Made by a program: the position numbers and the translations under genes | Part shown: positions 1 to 12,144 of the stretch, piece after piece | How the letters are laid out: each line of letters starts with the position of its first letter | Numbering within the stretch: the first letter of the stretch is position 1 | Notes under the pieces: model-generated | Told to the model about the DNA's origin: nothing | The model's input: the letters and a program-made list of their open reading frames with translations, nothing else | Database searches by the model: none | Assembly: GCA_907163375.1 (NCBI GenBank) | Contig: CAJQUW010014359.1 | Span: 496,001-560,000 of the forward strand | Direction of reading: 5' to 3' | DNA: 64,000 nucleotides | Source of the DNA: Prostheceraeus crozeri | Taxonomy: Eukaryota; Platyhelminthes; Polycladida; Euryleptidae

Positions 1-1
1 A

Positions 2-292
2 AAGAAAGATGAGCACGTGTTAGAAAACATACAGCGCAGATCTCACAAAGTGATATGTGGCTCTTCGAATTGTCAATGTGTTCATTTTCTTCCTCTAAGC
101 TATCGTCGTCTGATACTTGGTGTCAAATTGTTTACTTCTCTCGTTGAAGACTCAGAGCATCCACTACATCACTTAGCTCCTCAAGTATTACAGTATTCTG
201 GAAAGTTTCGCATGCCAGTAAGCACCTTAGCAATGAGAAGGAACTGCTTTATTGTCACAATGATTAGGCTATTGAAAAGTGGTTTTTTGTAA
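2..292 (+). pseudogene. C-terminal fragment of a LINE (non-LTR) reverse transcriptase
   Basis: Open frame entering from the left edge and ending at 292. It reads through LENIQRRSHKVICG, then a Cys-x-Cys pair, a leucine-rich stretch (LSYRRLILGVKLF) and HPLHHLAP. This order (two-residue arginine step, HRxICG, cysteine patch, HPLHxL.P, then a short basic end) is typical of the extreme C-terminus of CR1/Jockey-like LINE ORF2 proteins. The catalytic RT domain and the endonuclease lie outside the window or are lost. The 3' UTR and TTA-repeat tail follow directly, so this is the true 3' end of a 5'-truncated or off-window copy. It has no ATG start of its own. The clade is not determined. Confidence 0.7.
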
Positions 293-476
293 TCTAGGTT
301 TTTTTGCGTACTTCCGTCAGCTTTGAAATGTGTCTTATTATTATTGTGTCTTAATATTTTTTGCTTTGTTATGTTGTATTACGAAATCTTATGTGTTGTA
401 CCTTGACTTTTAGCCTCACGATTTCCATTATTGAGGCATTCTGAAATATACGCTTATTATTATTATTATTATTTAG
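293..476 (+). repeat. LINE 3' UTR with TTA-repeat tail
   Basis: T-rich untranslated region after the LINE stop codon, ending in a run of TTA/ATT trinucleotides at about 454-473. A short microsatellite tail rather than poly(A) is usual for CR1/L2-like LINEs and marks the insertion's 3' boundary. The target duplication cannot be checked because the 5' end is outside the window. Confidence 0.6.
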
Positions 477-3400
477 AAACTTATGTGTGTAATATACATG
501 GACCTGCAAGCGCATAAAACACAACAGTTTGTATCAATCACATTCGACCAAACTTCAATAAACCGGCAACCATGATATATGCTATTCATAGCCTATGAAC
601 GTATCCTAACATTTTCCCTTTATTCAGCTTGATCAGTTCGAATCATCTATATGTTGGCTATTCAACCTGGTATTTGGCCTGACATGCACATGTACATAAT
701 TCGCGATAAATAAAAACTTTCTATGAACAACAATGTAGTAAAGTGTATGCAAGTCAAGTAATCCATCAGCATGCTAGTTAGCCCTTCCAACTTGATTTGT
801 GAACGTAATTATAATTTTATTTGAGAATCATGCAAGATCATGAAATTGTCTCATGTTTACCACTATTGTCATCAAGAAGGATAAGTAAATGGCAAAAATA
901 GTAGTAGTCGTTCCGTAGAAGTTGAGGACCGCCGATCCACGACTGGCTCATTTTCCAGTTCATTAGACTTAAAGCCAACTATGTTTTGATGGCCATGAGA
1001 GTGCTAACTTCAAATCATTGTCACTATTCTCTGTTTTATTTATAGATATTGAAGATCCCCTAATTTCAACTGGTTCATTTTCTTGATTACTAACCTTAGA
1101 ATTTAACTAGGCCTACATGGAGGGCTGTCAGATTTAATTGATGAATTCAGATCACTGTCACTGTATCTAGGTTTATTTTTGACCTGTATTTACATATTTA
1201 TAGTTCTAATATGTCTAGAAGTGCATTTCTTAGGCTATGATAGGCTTTAGGACTACATGAGCAGCCATCAGACTCAAGAGATAAATTCAAATCATTATCT
1301 CTATCTTAAGGCCTATTCATTTCTGCCATAACATAGATCTCTTCCGGTCCTGCTCCGAAATTGCTTAATGCAGATCAAATGCCTGTCTGAATCCCGATAT
1401 GGCATCTTGTGGAGCACAAAATAGTATTTGTCGGGACCCTTCTGAATTTATGAAAATTTCTCTAAACAGCAGCTTGTCTACAGCTATATGCAGGAGTATC
1501 GAAGTGCGAGGAATCATGAAATGATAATAGAACAAGCATGCTGCCCGACAAATTAGCAATCCTCCCCTGTATTTTGTACACAGTTAGCCTGCATAGCTAT
1601 GAGAGATGTTTTCGTACAGAAAATTGCTTCATCTGAATTATTAAGCGGAAATTACCTAGACTATGAAACAGAAATATGATTTGCAAAATACTCGCATCAA
1701 TTAAATTATGTGCGTAAAACGCTATAATCAAATAAAAATACGAACATCATGGATTTCAAAGGTACTTAAATGTTGTCCAGCTAATTTTACTGATTCAATT
1801 TCGTGTATAAGATAATGGCGTGATTATTGATAGTTGTTCATAACGTGGCTGTCATCATTGCGTTGAAGTTCTGGAGTTTTTGCTCTCTTCCTTCGCCGCT
1901 TGATCTGTTTGCTCATTTTTGTATTCCGCAGTGTGATAATATCTACGGCATGCTGATACTCATGTTTTTCCTAATCAAGCATAGCACTAATGCATTTTTC
2001 ATAATCTCAGTTTCATTTCCACGCCTGCGCTGTTATCAGTGTTGTTCCTTACTGCTTGCATTAATAGTCTGCCTGGTGCCTGATATTCAAAAGTTCAATT
2101 TTGCTTCTGGAAAACTAGGTTGCCATCGCTCTTTCTAGTTGTTGCTATTTGGCTAGCAGGATATCTACACTTCCGTTTCATATTCCTTTGTCATAGCTAC
2201 GAAATGTCTTTAAATATCTTTGTTACCTTTTTCCAACATCTGCCTTTAAAGCGGCACATGGGTTCCTTTCATCATTGAGGCCTCATTCTTTGGCATATTT
2301 GCTGTTGTGGCATGATGATATCGCAGGTGTTGTCTTTCCATGGTTATTCAAGCACCCAGGTGCTTCCTTCTATAGAATGAGCCATGGAACGTCTTCCTTC
2401 TTCAGCAACTGCTCTCTTTGCTTGTCTATGCCACATTTTTTTACATTTTGTCTTCGGAGATCTCCAGGATGCCTTCCAAACCGACAAAGAAGCTTAATCA
2501 TCTTGACTTGTTACCTCTACACGTATATGTTCTAGGCTGGCGAGTTCCGTAATGCATTTTTTGACACCGCATTCGAAGTTTTTGGAGCCCTTTAGATCTA
2601 AGAAACTGCTCTATTAAATCCAGACGCCGAATCGAGCTTAAGAACGAACAGTAATAAAATGAAATGATTTTCCCATAGAAATCCGCATAGCAGATGACGA
2701 GTTTTTTCACAAGATCTTTCGGTTATTCTGCACGATCATCCTGGAAAAGTATTTTAATAAAATGATATCTCCATATAGGTACTCGTATTTTAAAGTGATC
2801 TTTGTGCACAATGGCAACTGAAGAACGTTTTATATATAGATATATATACCGTTCATCATAAATCAACAAAATTTTAAGAAATTTTAGAAATCAAATCATG
2901 ACTTGAAAGAATACAACAATGTACAGACTTAATTCAAGCAATAATTGAACGGAATTAATCTCTGCGTTCACGCAAGCATACAAACCACCTCGCCTTCCGT
3001 ATTTCGTTTGTTATACACTCGTATATGAGTATACCTATAGAAAGTAAAATATATCTCGTGCTTATACTCGGAGGCATGTTAGGCGACTGTCCTTTACTCT
3101 TGAGTCATATACTGTATACGCTAAAATATGTGCATCAGACGTTGAGTTACTAAACATCCTTACCACTGCTGTATCCTTTTGGAAATTCCGATTGATAGAT
3201 GAATCAGACATAGCAGTTTCTAAGCAACCGATAAAAAGAATGCAGGTATATACTGTAAAGTACAGATACAACGCCCATCTACGAAAATCAATCAGAAGCA
3301 ACTGTTGAGCAGCCGATTAGAAAGACGCTGAAAACTGAGACCCTTCAACATTTTAGTTTACGTCATTCTAATACTGTTTGTTGAATCTGATTTTACCTTT

Positions 3401-5214
3401 CAAGCATTTTCATATTGTCAGTTCGGAGGAATCAGAATGAAAATGAATAATCGATCCTTGTTTCGCGTTTTAGATAGATTCCCTAACATGCTACCTGAGA
3501 GAATAAAACAATCATATTTGTACTTAATGTTGCAAATGTTATTAGACGAGTATATAGTACATTATATTTATAAACTTATGATGTCATAGACTCCTATTAG
3601 CAAAAATCGTATTCGCAATATTTTTGGCTGAAATATTGCCTTGTCAGATACCTACAATTTAAAATCACGATTTTGCTTTGCTCCGTTCATTGATAAAATT
3701 GATTTCATAGACTAGTCTGTAGGTAAAGGTTCAAATCTAACCCCAAACTTAATACATTAAGTTGACACATTAAACGCACAGAAAGTTTTTATTGAACTGT
3801 GAAAGTGATGCATCTTGAAATGGAGTACCTGATTAGCAATGGGCAAGTGAAATACTAGGCCTATTTATGCATAGTGTTGAATCGATAAAGTGCCAACTAT
3901 GAAAGAGGAACTCATTTTCTTATTTAAAACATCAGGCGCAAACACTAATTCAATCTACTTGATTTCCTGAAATCAAATAACATCAAATGAAAATTGTTAG
4001 TTATTGTAATGAATTGCAGTTAACAGAATTGGTAGTTCTGCCGATTTCATAATCTCATATTCTTCTATCAAGTCACTAGGCTTTATAAATTCTGTTTTTC
4101 TGAGCAAGCGCTTTCTTCTCTTAAACTGAATGATATAAGCTGATCAAAATTTCTTCGCTATTACTCATTGGCTTGTCTACCTAACTGCCTGTGTGGGTTA
4201 GATAGATGTAATTGAATTTCTTCAGAGAATCTGATGAACATCGTAGTTGAATTTAGAATTCGAGACAGCGCGTGTTTCAGCCTTGATCGATCTGCAAAGC
4301 GTATTTAGAATGCATAAATTTGATAAAGTTTGTCTGCATGCTTCATCTTATGTTGTAGTCAGCCTCACAGCTAGGAAAGTTTGCAACATAAAACATGCTA
4401 TTATTTGTTAATTCAAGGCTCATTAATGCCATTCAATGTACATTATCCAATGTTTTTTCAACAAAATCGTTCTAAATTTTGGAGATAAATTATTTCCTCC
4501 TTCAATACAGAAATTCCCGACAAAATTCTTGTTAAAATATTCTTTATCGTAAGTATGCATGTATGTTAATTAGATTGCTGATTAGCTAATAATCAGATGC
4601 GATATACTAATTGTCATTCCCTAAAGAATATAATTATGCCATTTCTGATATCTTAAAACAACATTCTGTTCAAATTGTTCAAACATCATTGAAATATTAG
4701 ATTCTTATCAAGTTCAATTTTATTTATATTTGTATCAGTTTCCTCACGGAACGATGACAAAGTCTGTTTACAAATGGAAAATGCACCGTCAAAAGCCAAG
4801 GAGCAATGTGAATCAGTGAGAGTTCATATAGCTAGCTCGTCTGAGCGCACAAAAGTCCATAGACTTTCAAAATTTGAGATCGAAATTCCTTGACAACCTT
4901 GAAATTACGTTTAACTGTAAAACTCTCTCTCTCTTCTTGGCAAGTGCCTCTATCATTACACACTAACATTTTCTATGTAAATATCATCCTTGTGCACCGT
5001 GTGTAAAGTATGACATTATGATAAGGAAATTTGCCTTGGTCCACATTTGCTGGAAGAATTTCACAAAATAGTCATTCCGGTTGAAAAAAATTGTAGAGAA
5101 TTTTCCCCTTAGAGAAGTTATGGTCATGACGAAAAAATACTGTACATATAATACATGGTTTAAGACTTTTGAGGACATGTTTTTTTGGCGACATGATTTA
5201 AGATGCTTTAGTTG
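477..5214. other. Non-coding stretch, nothing recognised
   Basis: About 4.7 kb of AT-rich sequence. The longest open frames (for example 1827-2138 and 3062-3301) show no motif, no codon pattern and no splice context that I recognise. Two exact TAGGCCTA octamers lie at 1108 and 3856. I see no repeat boundary, tRNA or gene here. Confidence 0.5.
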
Positions 5215-5220
5215 AGGTCA

Positions 5221-5345
5221 TGTCCGGTGTAAGTGTTAGTATTTACTCCGTTTACCCGAACTCAGAGTTAACCCCGGAGTTTACACCAGAGTTAACCTCG
5301 GAGTTAACTCCAGCGTTGTTGTAAACTCTGGGGCTTAACCGGTAA
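5221..5345. repeat. Cluster of GAGTTAACTC-like palindromic motifs (first cluster)
   Basis: Dense run of short related words: GTGTAAGTG, TTTACTCC, GAGTTAACC, GGAGTTTAC, GAGTTAACTCC and GTAAACTCTGG. They alternate in orientation, so many pair as GGAGTTAACTCC-type palindromes. The same words recur at 7775-7856 and 8624-8862. Such clusters are common as subterminal repeats of DNA transposons, where a transposase binds. No transposase gene or clear terminal repeat accompanies them, so the element is unnamed. Confidence 0.55.
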
Positions 5346-7774
5346 TGTTTGAACAAACGACAAACGAACGACATTTGGCAGCGTTTTCATAAAATCGAAA
5401 TGTCACGTGCGTGCTGATGGAATGAAAAATGTATGATTTTTTATTCATTTGCCCGGAAGTAGACTGAAATCAGACAAATTTCATCAGATGACAAAAGACA
5501 AATGATTTGGATGCATTTTTTATCATTCTCATTACGATTCCGGAGCAAACTGAACAAATGAAGGATGCTATAAGCAAGATAATCGTTTCCACATGCAGTT
5601 TGATAAAGGAAAGATTGGTAATTTCTTAGACGAACGAGCTACTGAAACGATTATCGAAATAATTAGTTAAAAAGCCAGAAGCTGCAATGTTTGCTTTTTA
5701 ATTTCCGATATTTTTAATTAATTATTTCGATAATCATTTTGATAATAATACTGCTACCAAATATTTTTGATATTTTACTCATGCTGCTGTAACGCTGGGG
5801 ATTATTTTCTGTCAAATTGTTAAAATTCCCTGACTGCTTCCTTGCATGCCAATACTGAGATGCCATTTCGAGGAAGGCCCTCTTGTGGGACATCATCTGA
5901 AACGATAAACAATTTCGATTAGTTATGTCAACGTTTTTGCCATTGATTCCAGAGCTGTCGCCGAATAGGCTCAAAGAAGAGGAAGTCTGTTGAATCGGTG
6001 ATTCCAATTATGCCCTGTTCAACGGACGAAAGTCGCTGTACTGTGGATCTTTCGGTGAACGCGTTGCCAGCGTCCACATAAGTGTCACCGCTTTCATGGG
6101 TGCCGTTTCTTGCTGATTCTTATATGATCAATAATTGCCTTCAGATTTCATTGTATTTTGATTCGTATATTTTTATCGAGCAATATTTATTCGCAATTAA
6201 TACAACTGACTGAACCGCTATAAATGAATCTTTCACTATCTGTTTTAAAGGTTCCAGGTATCAAAGGGAAATTTTGCAGAAGTTCAGAATGTGCATAGAT
6301 ACATGCGGAATTATTTTATTTTATTAATTTGCTCTCTCGGTCGAAGTACATGCCTACATTAAAGCTTATAAGATCTAGAAGTCCGATGATACGAGATCAT
6401 CATGATATGTCGAAGCTGATGAACATTATACGGTTGAGCAAAGTTGTCATAGTGGATTATGTGAGGAAGAACCAGTATCTGGGCTCAAAGATTAAGTAGG
6501 CCTAATCCGCTTTCTAAATCCCCATGACTTCATTTAGACTATTCCTCTATTGGCATACAGGTGATTTTATATGTAAATGGGATAAATGTCAACTGTTACT
6601 AGATTGTTACAAAATCTTCAATGCCAATAAAGTTAAGATAATCAACCAAGTTGTTGTTGACGTATGCTGTGATACCGTCCATCAGAGTTAAGGTTGTAAT
6701 TAACTATCTTCATGCGAGCATATGGCAGTCAATTTCCAATCTACAGTTTTAGGATAATGTGTGCCACACGGATTCATTTGAAACGACTGCACACTGCCGC
6801 TATATCCCACACGCGGTTCATGCACTTCTAGAAGACTGAATTGGGTTTGTAGTAATCGTTATCGCATAACTTTGCTCACTGTTTTATATCATTATTGGCT
6901 TAATAAAGCCAAGTATACCATAGCTTCGGTTGAATTTCCTTTAAAATTTCTTATGTAGCTGATAGAGTAACCGGCTCCGGGCACTGCGGCCGGTAGACAC
7001 CGACAAGAAATTCACTTTCCAGTACACGGCGGGCTGCGGGAAAATATTTACATGTAGATAGCATCATGCATGAGTTGATGCGGCGATATACAGGCCTACA
7101 GGTGGGACGACCTATTTCTGAATTTTTGCAAGTTGAGCTCCCTGATTGCCCGCAGTATTTCTCATAGAATCAAGGCTTAATGAATTTCCGATTTCATCAT
7201 TTCAGATAAGAAAATCAACAAGGGTTCAAGAAATTAATTATAAATTATGTCACGTCACATATAGGCACGATTTAAAATTGCACAACCTTTCTATAATACT
7301 GAGAATTTCTTCCATAGAACATGAATGAAAATCCCAATTTATGTATTCACCATGCAAAGTAATCCTGAAAACTGTAATTTTGTTGAAAATCTATCAATTT
7401 ATGAGATTTTGGAAGCTGCGAAATATGATCTGATAACGCCCTATAATTTCATAATGTTGACATGTACACGCTTGTGCAGCCCAATGAAAAAAATTTCATT
7501 AAAACCATAGAGCAAGTACATGATTAAAACCGGATCAATATCCAGAATTTAACACTTTACACTATACACCACATATGAACTCGACGAGGAGCCATCCTCT
7601 AGGGGTTAAGTTTTACATGGCCCGAGTTATCTATGTAGCAGCGCGATTTGATGCTGGAAATATGTATTTTCACATAATTCGGTAAATGACATGAATTTTG
7701 AGATTTTTATCTTGTTGTAAAATACAACGGTTATCGCAAACTTTGTAACTGAAAAAGAGTTCGATGCCTTTAGT
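5346..7774. other. Non-coding stretch, nothing recognised
   Basis: About 2.4 kb without a gene I can support. Short open frames at 5714-6007 (minus) and 7146-7510 (plus) have no recognisable domain. The stretch lies between two clusters of the GAGTTAAC motif, so it may be the interior of one non-autonomous DNA element, but I could not define its ends. Confidence 0.4.
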
Positions 7775-7856
7775 TCAGGTTAACTCTACACAGGGAGTTA
7801 AGAGGTCAAACTCGAGTGTTTACTCTCGAGTTTACCCCCAGTTAACTCTAGAGTTT
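7775..7856. repeat. GAGTTAAC-motif cluster (second cluster)
   Basis: Contains AGGTTAACTC, GGGAGTTAAG, CTCGAGTGTTTACTCTCGAG and AGTTAACTCTAGAG within 82 bases, in both orientations. It abuts the left arm of the long inverted repeat that starts at 7857. Confidence 0.55.
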
Positions 7857-8623
7857 ATAGTCCGGGAGCTAGCGTGAAGTTGTGCAGGGAACGAGGTAGT
7901 ACATAAAACTTTCACATAGCATAGTACACCTCTAACCTACTGCAAAACTTCGCGTCTGCCGGATCAGATCATTTGCTTTTCAGAAATAGAGAGGATAACA
8001 CAATCCTATGGTCCAGTGGTAAATATTTATCCAGTGGTAAAATTGTGACATTTAAGGTGTTGACTCCATTTTTTCGAATTTTTGCTCATAAAAGTTACAC
8101 AAATTGGTATTTTGTTGAACTGGTTATTATAGAAATCATCTACAGATCATGATCTTTCAAATGAGTTATCATTCAGTGACAGAGGATGAAGTAAAGTGTA
8201 CAAGCAGACACTTCTCGTTGGTGTAACTGCAAATTTTAACATAGAAATTTCAGGAAAATTGTTGATATACTTTAACGATAAGTGTCTGTTTGTACACTTT
8301 ACTTCATCCTCTGTCACTGAATGATAACTCATTTGAAAGATCATGATCTGTAGATGATTTCTATAATAACCAGTTCAACAAAATACCAATTTGTGTAACT
8401 TTTATGAGCAAAAATTCGAAAAAATGGAGTCAACACCTTAAATGTCACAATTTTACCACTGGAAATACAAAGGATTGTGTTATCATCTCTATTTCTGAAA
8501 AGCAAATGATCTGATCCGGCAGACGCGAAGTTTTGCAGTAGGTTAGAGGTGTACTATGCTATGTGAAAGTTTTATGTATACTACCTCGTTCCCTGCACAA
8601 CTTCACGCTAGCTCCCGGACTAT
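7857..8623. repeat. 767-bp long inverted repeat (foldback element)
   Basis: The left arm, about 7857-8217, begins ATAGTCCGGGAGCTAGCGTG. The right arm, about 8276-8623, is its reverse complement and ends GCTCCCGGACTAT. The loop is about 58 bases. The arms match almost throughout (for example the GATCAGATCATTTGC and GAGTTATCATTCAGTGAC blocks). The left arm carries a small internal duplication of CCAGTGGTAAATATTTAT. A transcript of either strand would fold into a hairpin of more than 300 bp. The open frame 8147-8344 on the minus strand crosses the loop and is an artefact of the palindrome. Best read as a foldback MITE of the element that carries the flanking GAGTTAAC clusters. Confidence 0.85.
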
Positions 8624-8862
8624 TACTCCGATGTAAGTGTTTACTCGACCTGGGTTCATTTTCGGTGTTAGGGTGACACTTACACTTACACCAGGGTTAA
8701 CTCTAAAACGAGATTTCACTCCAGGGTAACACATGTACTTGCACCGGAGTTAACCCCGGTGTTAGTGTAAGCGCAACCCGAGTTCATGTCCGGCGTTACG
8801 TTTACACTTACTCAGGAGTTAACTACGGAGTAACACTTACACTTGCACAGAATGTGAACTCA
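8624..8862. repeat. GAGTTAAC / GTGTAAGTG motif cluster (third cluster)
   Basis: About 240 bases packed with GTGTAAGTG, ACACTTACACTTACACC, GGGTTAACTC, GGAGTTAACCCC and CAGGAGTTAACTACGGAG, the same vocabulary as at 5221-5345. It flanks the right arm of the long inverted repeat. Probably subterminal transposase-binding repeats. Confidence 0.6.
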
Positions 8863-9009
8863 CACAATAGATCCCCGATACTTACCTTGATATAGTTGGT
8901 CACAATGTGACGAGATATTTATTTATTTATTATAATTGCCAGGGCAACTAATGCGTTATGGTGAGGGTTTGGTGCTGCCAATTGACACAATCGCATGCAG
9001 GTGGCTCGC

Positions 9010-9082
9010 ACTGTCGTAGCTCAGCTGGTAGAGCTTAGGTCTAGTGAACCTTGGTCGTAGGTTCGTAATCCTACCTTTTCTC
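9010..9082 (+). repeat. tRNA-like sequence (SINE head or tRNA pseudogene)
   Basis: Has a good internal A box (TAGCTCAGCTGGTAGAGC), a 4-bp anticodon stem with the 7-base loop CTAGTGA, and a T arm GTAGG/CCTAC with the B box GGTTCGTAATCC. The T loop has one extra base, and the 7 bases before the A box cannot pair with those after the T arm, so there is no acceptor stem. It is therefore not a working tRNA. A tRNA-derived SINE promoter is the likeliest reading. Confidence 0.5.
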
Positions 9083-9252
9083 AAAGCAGTCGGAAAATCA
9101 AGAAGATAATCCCCTATGTTTTGATCGACAGCAATGTTAAGTTAAAATCACAAATCATGACCCTTCGGTGTCCAGCGCCTTCTTTCGGTCGATGGTAACT
9201 GACCGTTGGTTGTCATAAACCTCATCATAAATGAAGTCTTATTTCCTTTCAG

Positions 9253-9641
9253 GTGGCCAACTTTGGTTCTCAGGCAACGCTGACGTCATAGCACAAGCGC
9301 AGGAAGGTGAACAGAACAGCAGTAATCAATCTAGTCATCAGTGCTTTTTTCATACAAGTCTCAATCTTCTCCAAGATCTCCTCATCAGTGATCAAATCAT
9401 GAAACTTCCACAAGGTTCAGGTTTTATTCTAACTAAGGGCCTTCATCGCTTTCAGTTTGAATTTGAGTTACCCGCAGACATTCCAAGTTCATTCGACGCA
9501 GCATCGACGTCAGGAAGAGCTCAAGTTCGATATCGTCTACGCGTTGAGTTTGAAAATCGTCAACATTCCGTCAGTCATTCTTGTGAACGCGACTTCCTTG
9601 TTCTTCGTCCTTTTGATCTGAATCAGTGTTCGTATCTCAAG
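9253..9641 (+). CDS. Internal exon of an arrestin-domain-containing (ARRDC-type) protein
   Basis: A 389-bp open exon with a polypyrimidine-AG acceptor (TTTCCTTTCAG) just before 9253 and a GTAAAT donor from 9642. The translation contains the hallmark of the arrestin N domain: a residue run LPQGSGFILTKGLHRFQFEF, then ELPADIPSSF and VRYRLRVEF, with DFLVLRPFDLN near the end. ARRDC proteins are adaptors that link membrane receptors to ubiquitin ligases and endocytosis. The segment covers roughly the middle and end of the N-terminal beta-sandwich. Neighbouring exons were not found. The next gene downstream, a Crypton recombinase, is on the same strand and may sit in the following intron. It is the only convincing host coding sequence in the window. 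The ATG at 9231 lies before the acceptor and is not the start. Confidence 0.75.
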
Positions 9642-10740
9642 GTAAATATTCAAAACTGATTATCTAACCTATTAGACAACCTATAATGACATAGAATGCA
9701 AATTTATATCTTAATGGATCAACTTTCATTACCTTAGAGAATCTTGAAAAGCTGAAAGGTGTGATAATGTGAAACGTGTTTTCCAAAACACTATCGATTT
9801 AAGTTTCCCAAATGCAAGGCACAGCTAATGAATTTTCCTATGTAGTCTACTTCATTTCGACCACAGTTGGCGCAATGAACGGGACAGCCTAAACTCAGGA
9901 ATTTTCTCATCAACTTTTCAAATACTGAAATGGACGAAACGGCGCTTTGTTCGACTACACCGAAGACTTTAATTTACTTTACATTCACATCATCACAAAT
10001 ATTCGAACTGAAAATGCAATGCTGAGATCTGGAAGTTCTTTTGGCTTTTAGGAGACTGTATGTAGTTGCACTTACTACTCCACTGAATTTGATCGTTTAA
10101 CTCTTTCAGTTAAGTGCAGACTAATTCAAAAGGATGGAATAACAGGCTGGAACTTAGCAAGTGGGTAAAAAAGGAATTCCTAATGCCTTACGGAAAGTGT
10201 GCGTCGCTTGCGGATTGTTGCAAATTCCATCATAGTGCGTCAATTGCCACGATTTCTTAAGATTCGAAGAATTCAGATCATTGCACACAAGTTTTCTCGC
10301 TAATGTTGGTCCTTCCTATCATTATTAGAGAAAAAAAACAGGCGCATGAAAATTGGTTCACCTGATGATTTCACCAACCTCTCCTCAACATTCCTCACTG
10401 AATGCAAACTAGACAGCGATGTGTGACCGAAATGATATTGCAACACGCACGCCACTCACTGGCTGCTGTCCAAGAGACGTCTGACAGCTGATTGTTTGAG
10501 CTTATGCCATTGCCAATAGTATGCGATATACAACTCATCCGTTCGAGACAACGAAGACTGAACGAGCAGGTTGTCTAATTCTATGTACAACTCTGATAAG
10601 ATTTAAACTAAAGATATGGCAATATTAAATTTCTATACCTCACACGTCCATGGTATTTTGAATTCATTCCATTAAATAAGTAAGTACATAGAAGGTAGAC
10701 GAGAAAGAGAAGAAAGAACGGTTGTTAATAACGACTTAGA
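9642..10740. other. Probable intron or 5' flank of the Crypton, nothing recognised
   Basis: About 1.1 kb after the arrestin exon donor site. I see no further exon with arrestin similarity, no repeat boundary and no tRNA. It ends in an AG-rich stretch just before the Crypton ATG. Confidence 0.4.
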
Positions 10741-12144
10741 ATGCTCCATATCAATAACTTTGAACAAAGTATGATTTCTGGTGCTAGTACAGAAGAGTTA
10801 CAATTTCTTCAAGATTTGTCCCCATTTATTGACCAACAGGATCAATGGAATCAATGGACAGGCCTGAAGAAAGATGATACCAACTTTTTGGACAGTCTAT
10901 TAACAGATGTTGACTTGGATTTAGATGTCGAAATTCCAGAATTTCATGATCTAGACGAAATCACAGTCCAATCGCTTGATGAAATGGAAAAGGACGAAGT
11001 TCCGAAATCGACTTCTTCCCAGACACTGTGTTACTCAACTAAATTCAAAGACTATCTGAATTCAAAAGGACTTCCAAATACCATCGAAAGCATGCCGTTG
11101 CGTTATCTTAGTCAGTATCTCAGATTATTCTATTCATCGTTAAAGAAAGATGACAACACTTACTATGCTCCAGCCACTCTCGGTTGCATACGAGCAGCTA
11201 TCAATCGATACCTTACATCAGCCCCGTGGAATCGACAAATAAATATCATGACAGACAGAGAATTCAAGCCTGCCAACAATATGCTGTCTGCAATGGTTAG
11301 CAAGTATCTCAAATCTCCGGCGTCATGCAATGATAACAGCTACAAATCATTACCAAAAAAAGATCTAGAAGCACTTGGAACATATTTTGACATATCAAAC
11401 GCTAAAAAACTTCAAGAGGAAGTGTTTTTCAATATTCTTTATCACAAGGGGTATCGTGGGAGAGAATGGATAAGAACATTAAAAATTTCAAATCTCAAAA
11501 TTCACACGGACGAGTGCGGAATAGAATATGCGGATTTAGAAGTACCAGCTTTCTCCAAAAATACAAAGTGCTCGGTTGTTGAAAAAAGCTATTCCAATAA
11601 CAAGCAAAGCCTCATTTATTCAACACCTCAACAGAAAAAACGTTGTCCAGTAGAAGCAATCAAATTTTATTTCTCAAAAATCCCTCCCAACGTTGAAGTA
11701 TTATTTCCTCTCGAAAAAAAACATTTCAACTATTCCGACAAATATTGGTACTATCCCAAACAAGTATTGGGTAAGAATACTCTTGGTAGTATGATGAAAA
11801 CTATTTCCACCAACGCAAACTTATCAAGACTTTATACCAATCATTGTGTGAGAGCAACATGCGTCACCCAATTGGCAAATAAAGGATTTTCAATATCCGA
11901 AATTCAAGCAGTAACTGGTCATAAAAGACAAGACAGTGTTCAGAGGTATATCAAACAAATTGAGTCAAGCAAAAAGCAAGAAATGTCAAACGCCTTGTCT
12001 GAAAGTATGTCAATACAAGAACATGAACCTCAATATTGTGAACAGTCAAACAGAAATGTTAATATGGTCAAAACGGAACAATCAACGGAACGCAATTTTA
12101 GTAACTGTCTATTTTCTAGTTGCACCATTAACATTAATAACTGA
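10741..12144 (+). CDS. Crypton transposon tyrosine recombinase (DUF3504-type), intact
   Basis: An uninterrupted 467-codon frame starting at ATG 10741. The N-terminal ~90 residues are acidic and leucine-rich. A SAM-like DNA-binding region (residues ~95-190) is followed by the catalytic domain (~205-410). The tyrosine-recombinase residues are visible: Arg239 in GYRGREW, His368-x-x-Arg371 in NHCVRAT, His394 in VTGHKRQDS and Tyr403 in VQRYIKQ. The layout and the KGFSISEIQAVTGHK segment match animal Crypton and Crypton-derived (KCTD1/ZMYM-type) proteins. Such enzymes move circular DNA by site-specific recombination and leave no inverted repeats, so element ends cannot be read from one copy. There is no stop or frameshift, unlike every other recognisable transposase gene here. 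It may be a young active element or a domesticated gene. It sits 1.1 kb downstream of the arrestin exon, same strand. Confidence 0.88.
   Translation: MLHINNFEQSMISGASTEELQFLQDLSPFIDQQDQWNQWTGLKKDDTNFLDSLLTDVDLDLDVEIPEFHDLDEITVQSLDEMEKDEVPKSTSSQTLCYSTKFKDYLNSKGLPNTIESMPLRYLSQYLRLFYSSLKKDDNTYYAPATLGCIRAAINRYLTSAPWNRQINIMTDREFKPANNMLSAMVSKYLKSPASCNDNSYKSLPKKDLEALGTYFDISNAKKLQEEVFFNILYHKGYRGREWIRTLKISNLKIHTDECGIEYADLEVPAFSKNTKCSVVEKSYSNNKQSLIYSTPQQKKRCPVEAIKFYFSKIPPNVEVLFPLEKKHFNYSDKYWYYPKQVLGKNTLGSMMKTISTNANLSRLYTNHCVRATCVTQLANKGFSISEIQAVTGHKRQDSVQRYIKQIESSKKQEMSNALSESMSIQEHEPQYCEQSNRNVNMVKTEQSTERNFSNCLFSSCTININN

Noticed and set aside
8147..8344. Minus-strand open frame in the long hairpin
   Set aside because: It spans both arms and the loop of a palindrome, so it is a product of the symmetry.
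9010..9082. Functional tRNA gene
   Set aside because: The acceptor stem cannot form and the T loop has an extra base; kept only as tRNA-like sequence.
9253..12144. Arrestin-Crypton fusion gene
   Set aside because: The Crypton has its own ATG and no acceptor site I can point to before it; a shared transcript is possible but not shown.
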